A stretch of 64,000 nt of DNA from Kordiimonas pumila (GTDB taxonomy: Bacteria > Pseudomonadota > Alphaproteobacteria > Sphingomonadales > Kordiimonadaceae), in contig NZ_CP061205.1 in the NCBI RefSeq assembly GCF_015240255.1, forward strand, positions 1,757,501-1,821,500. The letters are read 5' to 3'. The stretch's first letter is position 1. Every line of letters starts with the position of its first letter. Below the pieces are notes generated by a model that saw nothing but the letters and a program-made list of their open reading frames with translations, made no database searches and was not told the origin of the DNA. Both the position numbers and the translations under genes were made by a program. Positions 61,695 to 64,000 of the stretch are shown piece after piece.

Positions 61695-62603
61695 TTAGTC
61701 GAAATGGTCAAAAACAAATGGAATTGCTCTAATTACGGCGACCCGCCCGGCTAGCATATGGCTAAGGCCATCCAGTTTATGGAATTCAAAAGTATCAAGC
61801 TGTGAATCAAGTTCTGCCGCTAGGTTGATAGTGTTTTGAACCATGGCGAATTCTGCCATTCGTGCTTTTAATTCTTCGGGGTTGTCCCGTGTGGCCAAAA
61901 TTTTGCGATCAGGGGTATCCTCATGCGAGCCAACAGTTAATAAAACTCGAAGGCGTTGATTTTGCTGCACGCGTATTTGATCCTTGAGGGTAAGAATATG
62001 CTTGTTACCAAACCATATAGACGGGCTGGAAATGAGATAGTTTTGAAATTCCGATGTGGCGGTAAAGAGGGTGTAAAGTGCAAACAGCCCTCCATATGAA
62101 TGGCCATAAAGCGACTGATCTTGTTTATTAATTTTATGGTCTTTTTCAATGACTGGCTTTAGGTCATGGGTGATGAAGTTTAGAAAACTTGATGCACCAC
62201 CAGTACCTTCGGGCTGTTTGTTTTCATCAGGAAGAGGGATGGTTAGGTCTACAGCGCGTTCTTTGTTGGCCTCCATCGTCTCAGGGTATCCTATACCAAC
62301 GATGACAGCAGGTGTTTCTTTTACGCCTGCGGCATAGCGTGCAGCGGGGCCGATAATTAAAGGGAACATCTGAGATGAATCCGTTACATAGATAACAGGA
62401 AAGCCTTCCTCAGGAGCTTGCTCTTTAGGAGAATATACAGATATGCGGTAAATACGGCCATTTTCTGTGCCGGTAATATCAAACTGCGAGGTGTTTTCAA
62501 GGGTAAGCGGGGCTGCATTTGTGCTTACATCGGTCAGGGCTAGGCATGCGCATAGTGTAACTAAATAGAGAGAAAAGCGCTTCCAATAGCTGGTGATTGC
62601 CAT
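61695..62603 (-). CDS. Exported alpha/beta-hydrolase, IroE/Fes-like esterase
   Basis: A 302-residue secreted esterase of the putative-esterase (esterase D/IroE) family. Signal peptide about 1-32 (LVTLCACLALTDVSTNAAP). The nucleophile elbow is LYGHSYGGLFALY, preceded by VIYVTDSSQMFPL; a late His occurs in HKLDGLSHMLAG. IroE-type enzymes hydrolyse siderophore or other ester substrates in the periplasm. Start 62603 has AAGG upstream. It follows the exported 216-residue protein on the same strand. Confidence 0.8.
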   Translation of the reverse strand: MAITSYWKRFSLYLVTLCACLALTDVSTNAAPLTLENTSQFDITGTENGRIYRISVYSPKEQAPEEGFPVIYVTDSSQMFPLIIGPAARYAAGVKETPAVIVGIGYPETMEANKERAVDLTIPLPDENKQPEGTGGASSFLNFITHDLKPVIEKDHKINKQDQSLYGHSYGGLFALYTLFTATSEFQNYLISSPSIWFGNKHILTLKDQIRVQQNQRLRVLLTVGSHEDTPDRKILATRDNPEELKARMAEFAMVQNTINLAAELDSQLDTFEFHKLDGLSHMLAGRVAVIRAIPFVFDHFD

Positions 62604-62667
62604 ATGAACTACCTTGTTGCTTGTTTGTATAGATGCTTTGAACAGGGACAAAGCCCTGATGTTTTTT

Positions 62668-62697
62668 AGTTTCCAGGCCTAAGCTGGCCTGGAAACT
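62668..62697. other. Perfect 12-bp hairpin between two minus-strand genes
   Basis: AGTTTCCAGGCC and GGCCTGGAAACT around TAAGCT. The T run lies on the wrong side for minus-strand termination, so an mRNA-stability or attenuation role is possible. Confidence 0.6.
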
Positions 62698-62709
62698 GCT
62701 GGAATAGGT

Positions 62710-63360
62710 TTAGTGTGTCATGCAGGCTTGTGGCATGCTAGCAATCAGTTTCCATGTTTCTTCGAAGCCGTCAATGGCTGCTTTCTCGCCTTTGCCATTT
62801 GCTTCACCTGCAATGAGCGCCCAAATAAGACCACCTTTGCTGTCATAGAATGAAAGAGTACGCGTAAAGCCGTCACCAGCAGGCAGTTTGGCGGCATAAA
62901 TTGCTTTTACATCCGTTGGGTCAACATGAGAATGAATGCCATTGCCATTGTCCGCATATAAATCTGCGAGTGGCCCATCGCCAGGCTGTGTCATGGGTAC
63001 CAAGCTTGGGACAACAAAGGTGTGAACTTTGTTTTCAGTAAAAACCAGCCCAACAGATGTTTCGGCACCCCATGCTTCAACGCTTGCCCACACTTTTTTG
63101 AAAACTTCTGGGCTGCCAAGTGTGCCTACAGTTAAATCACTAGGAAGGCTTGTTGCGACTTTACCCTCAAGTATGTCGAGAGTACGTGCGGCAACTGGTA
63201 AGGGCTTTCCTGGGCGCTTGTTGGTGACAAAATCAGTGACAAGAGCTTTTTCATCGGCTGTTGCACAGAATTGTTGCTCATAATTTGAATGTGCCTTGGC
63301 TACGCCGCTGGAAGCGATCACCATTGCTATAAAGGGTATTGAATACGTAAGTTTTTTCAT
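62710..63360 (-). CDS. Exported protein, possibly distant HemS/ChuX-like
   Basis: A 216-residue protein with a signal peptide (MKKLTYSIPFIAMVIASSGV, cleavage near AKAH). The C-terminal half, HSHVDPTDVKAIYAAKLPAG ... TRTLSFYDSKGGLIWALIAG, recalls the fold repeat of heme-utilisation proteins HemS/ChuX/HutX (His-containing strand, then the dG-x-tSlefFD-x-G pattern). Those proteins are cytosolic, so an exported version is unusual. The resemblance is by eye only. The neighbouring esterase and the nearby TTTCGAAA operators suggest joint regulation. Two cysteines near the ends may pair. Confidence 0.5.
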   Translation of the reverse strand: MKKLTYSIPFIAMVIASSGVAKAHSNYEQQFCATADEKALVTDFVTNKRPGKPLPVAARTLDILEGKVATSLPSDLTVGTLGSPEVFKKVWASVEAWGAETSVGLVFTENKVHTFVVPSLVPMTQPGDGPLADLYADNGNGIHSHVDPTDVKAIYAAKLPAGDGFTRTLSFYDSKGGLIWALIAGEANGKGEKAAIDGFEETWKLIASMPQACMTH

Positions 63361-63475
63361 GTTCTACTCCTGATTATTCTTCGGAAGCTCCGATTTTTAT
63401 TTTGTGTTATTTTTAGGGATGTACCGCAAATTTTAGCTGTACATTAGGGTCGTTTTTGCGAGCCTTACTATTATA

Positions 63476-63489
63476 CAATTTCGAAATTA
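63476..63489. promoter_or_regulatory. CAATTTCGAAATTA near-palindrome
   Basis: One mismatch to the TAATTTCGAAATTA element. It lies 116 bp upstream of the exported protein at 63360 and 159 bp before the TRAP gene. Confidence 0.5.
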
Positions 63490-63568
63490 TTCAAGGTAAA
63501 TACGAAACTTCGATAAAAAAACCTGCAAAAAAATGCAATTTTAAATGTATTTTTTTTGTTTAAATATT

Positions 63569-63582
63569 TTATTTCGAAATTA
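63569..63582. promoter_or_regulatory. TTATTTCGAAATTA near-palindrome
   Basis: One mismatch to the element, 66 bp before the TRAP substrate-binding protein start. Confidence 0.5.
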
Positions 63583-63647
63583 ATTGACGAATGTGAGGTG
63601 GGCTTATAAGTTGATCTTTGGGGATTAATGGGAAGGGAATACTAACC

Positions 63648-64000
63648 GTGCCAAAATGGTTTGTTGGCTGTATTTTTTGTTTTAGCGCGGCGATGACTTC
63701 TTTTTCTGCTGCGAGCGGCAATGGCGATGTTATGAGACTTGGTCTTATTACACCACCACCACATCAATGGACAAAAACAGCGACAGCTATAGCCGCTGAA
63801 CTCGAAAAGGATGGTTTTTCCAAAAAGCTTTCTGTGTTTCCTTCTGGCCAGCTTGGTAATGAGGCACAAATGCTTCAGTTATTACAAACTGGTGCTATGG
63901 ATATTGGCTTCTTTACAACATCAGAGCTTGCTAACCGGCTACCACAGTTTGCAGCTTTCTACACTCCCTATCTTGCAAAGGATGCGGCCCATGCTGCACG
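63648..64000 (+). CDS. TRAP transporter substrate-binding protein (DctP type), 5' part
   Basis: The open frame runs off the window (117 full codons visible). GTG 63648 follows GGAAGGGAA at 9-nt spacing. A signal peptide spans about residues 1-24 (VGCIFCFSAAMTSFSAASG). The mature protein opens with the DctP/TAXI-like pattern MRLGLITPPPHQWTKTATAI, then VFPSGQLGNEAQMLQLLQTG and GAMDIGFFTTSELA. It is the extracytoplasmic binding protein of a tripartite secondary transporter for an organic acid. The membrane subunits would be expected to the right. Two TTTCGAAA-type operators lie upstream. Confidence 0.85.
   Translation, partial: MPKWFVGCIFCFSAAMTSFSAASGNGDVMRLGLITPPPHQWTKTATAIAAELEKDGFSKKLSVFPSGQLGNEAQMLQLLQTGAMDIGFFTTSELANRLPQFAAFYTPYLAKDAAHAA

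Noticed and set aside
1-64000. tRNA, rRNA, CRISPR array, prophage or defence island
   Set aside because: No cloverleaf or rRNA-like stretch, no regularly spaced direct repeats, no phage structural or nuclease/defence genes found on reading both strands.

Overview
The window comes from a Gram-negative chemoheterotroph, probably a marine alphaproteobacterium. TamB, two TonB-dependent receptors, many exported lipoproteins and Tat substrates show an outer membrane. The circularly permuted ATP-grasp / alpha-E / transglutaminase / Anbu operon, a split PAS-plus-soluble-MCP chemoreceptor and many exported peptide and amino-acid enzymes fit that group. A Kordiimonadales-like source is my guess from gene content only. 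I see no rRNA, tRNA, CRISPR array, insertion sequence or prophage. The DNA is dense, ordinary chromosomal sequence.

Layout. 2-6061: end of tamB, a MarR regulator and the Anbu operon. 6058-12666: a carbamoyl/amide island, with an M20 N-carbamoyl hydrolase diverging from an operon of a leader ORF, an Fn3-like membrane protein, an SSS symporter, a 39-residue membrane peptide, a transcarbamylase that appears to have lost its aspartate-binding residues, and an asparagine-synthetase paralogue. 12777-14545: PAS protein and cytoplasmic chemoreceptor. 14612-18365: TetR-controlled ABC-2 efflux set. 18377-23087: phosphodiesterase, PhoD-like phosphatase and a TonB receptor. 23401-31519: GntR regulator, multicopper oxidase, YtcJ-like amidohydrolase with LysR regulator, POT peptide transporter, serine hydrolase. 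31914-46731: polyamine-type transaminase, beta-helix protein, TonB receptor with PepSY proteins, two tandem TolB-amidohydrolase giants, MOSC protein. 47006-54532: a lysine catabolic block (saccharopine dehydrogenases, aminoadipate-semialdehyde dehydrogenase, HglS, D-2-hydroxyglutarate dehydrogenase, Lrp regulator). 54672-64000: exported SurE, GabT, exported P1 peptidase, ferredoxin-NADP reductase, TetR, GntR, esterase, an exported possible heme-carrier-like protein, and the start of a TRAP substrate-binding protein.

How it works together. The right half reads as a peptide/amino-acid scavenging region: receptors and POT bring in peptides, exported hydrolases trim them, and transaminases plus the lysine block feed 2-oxoglutarate and glutamate into central metabolism. 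Two palindromic motif families tie these loci together: a 17-bp GGTGC-N7-GCACC element (six sites) and a TAATTTCGAAATTA element (five sites). Both look like operators of regulons that I cannot name. The strongest candidate for an undescribed system is the carbamoyl/amide operon at 7424-12619.

All functions are assigned by reading motifs; no database search was run. Residue alignments are by eye.
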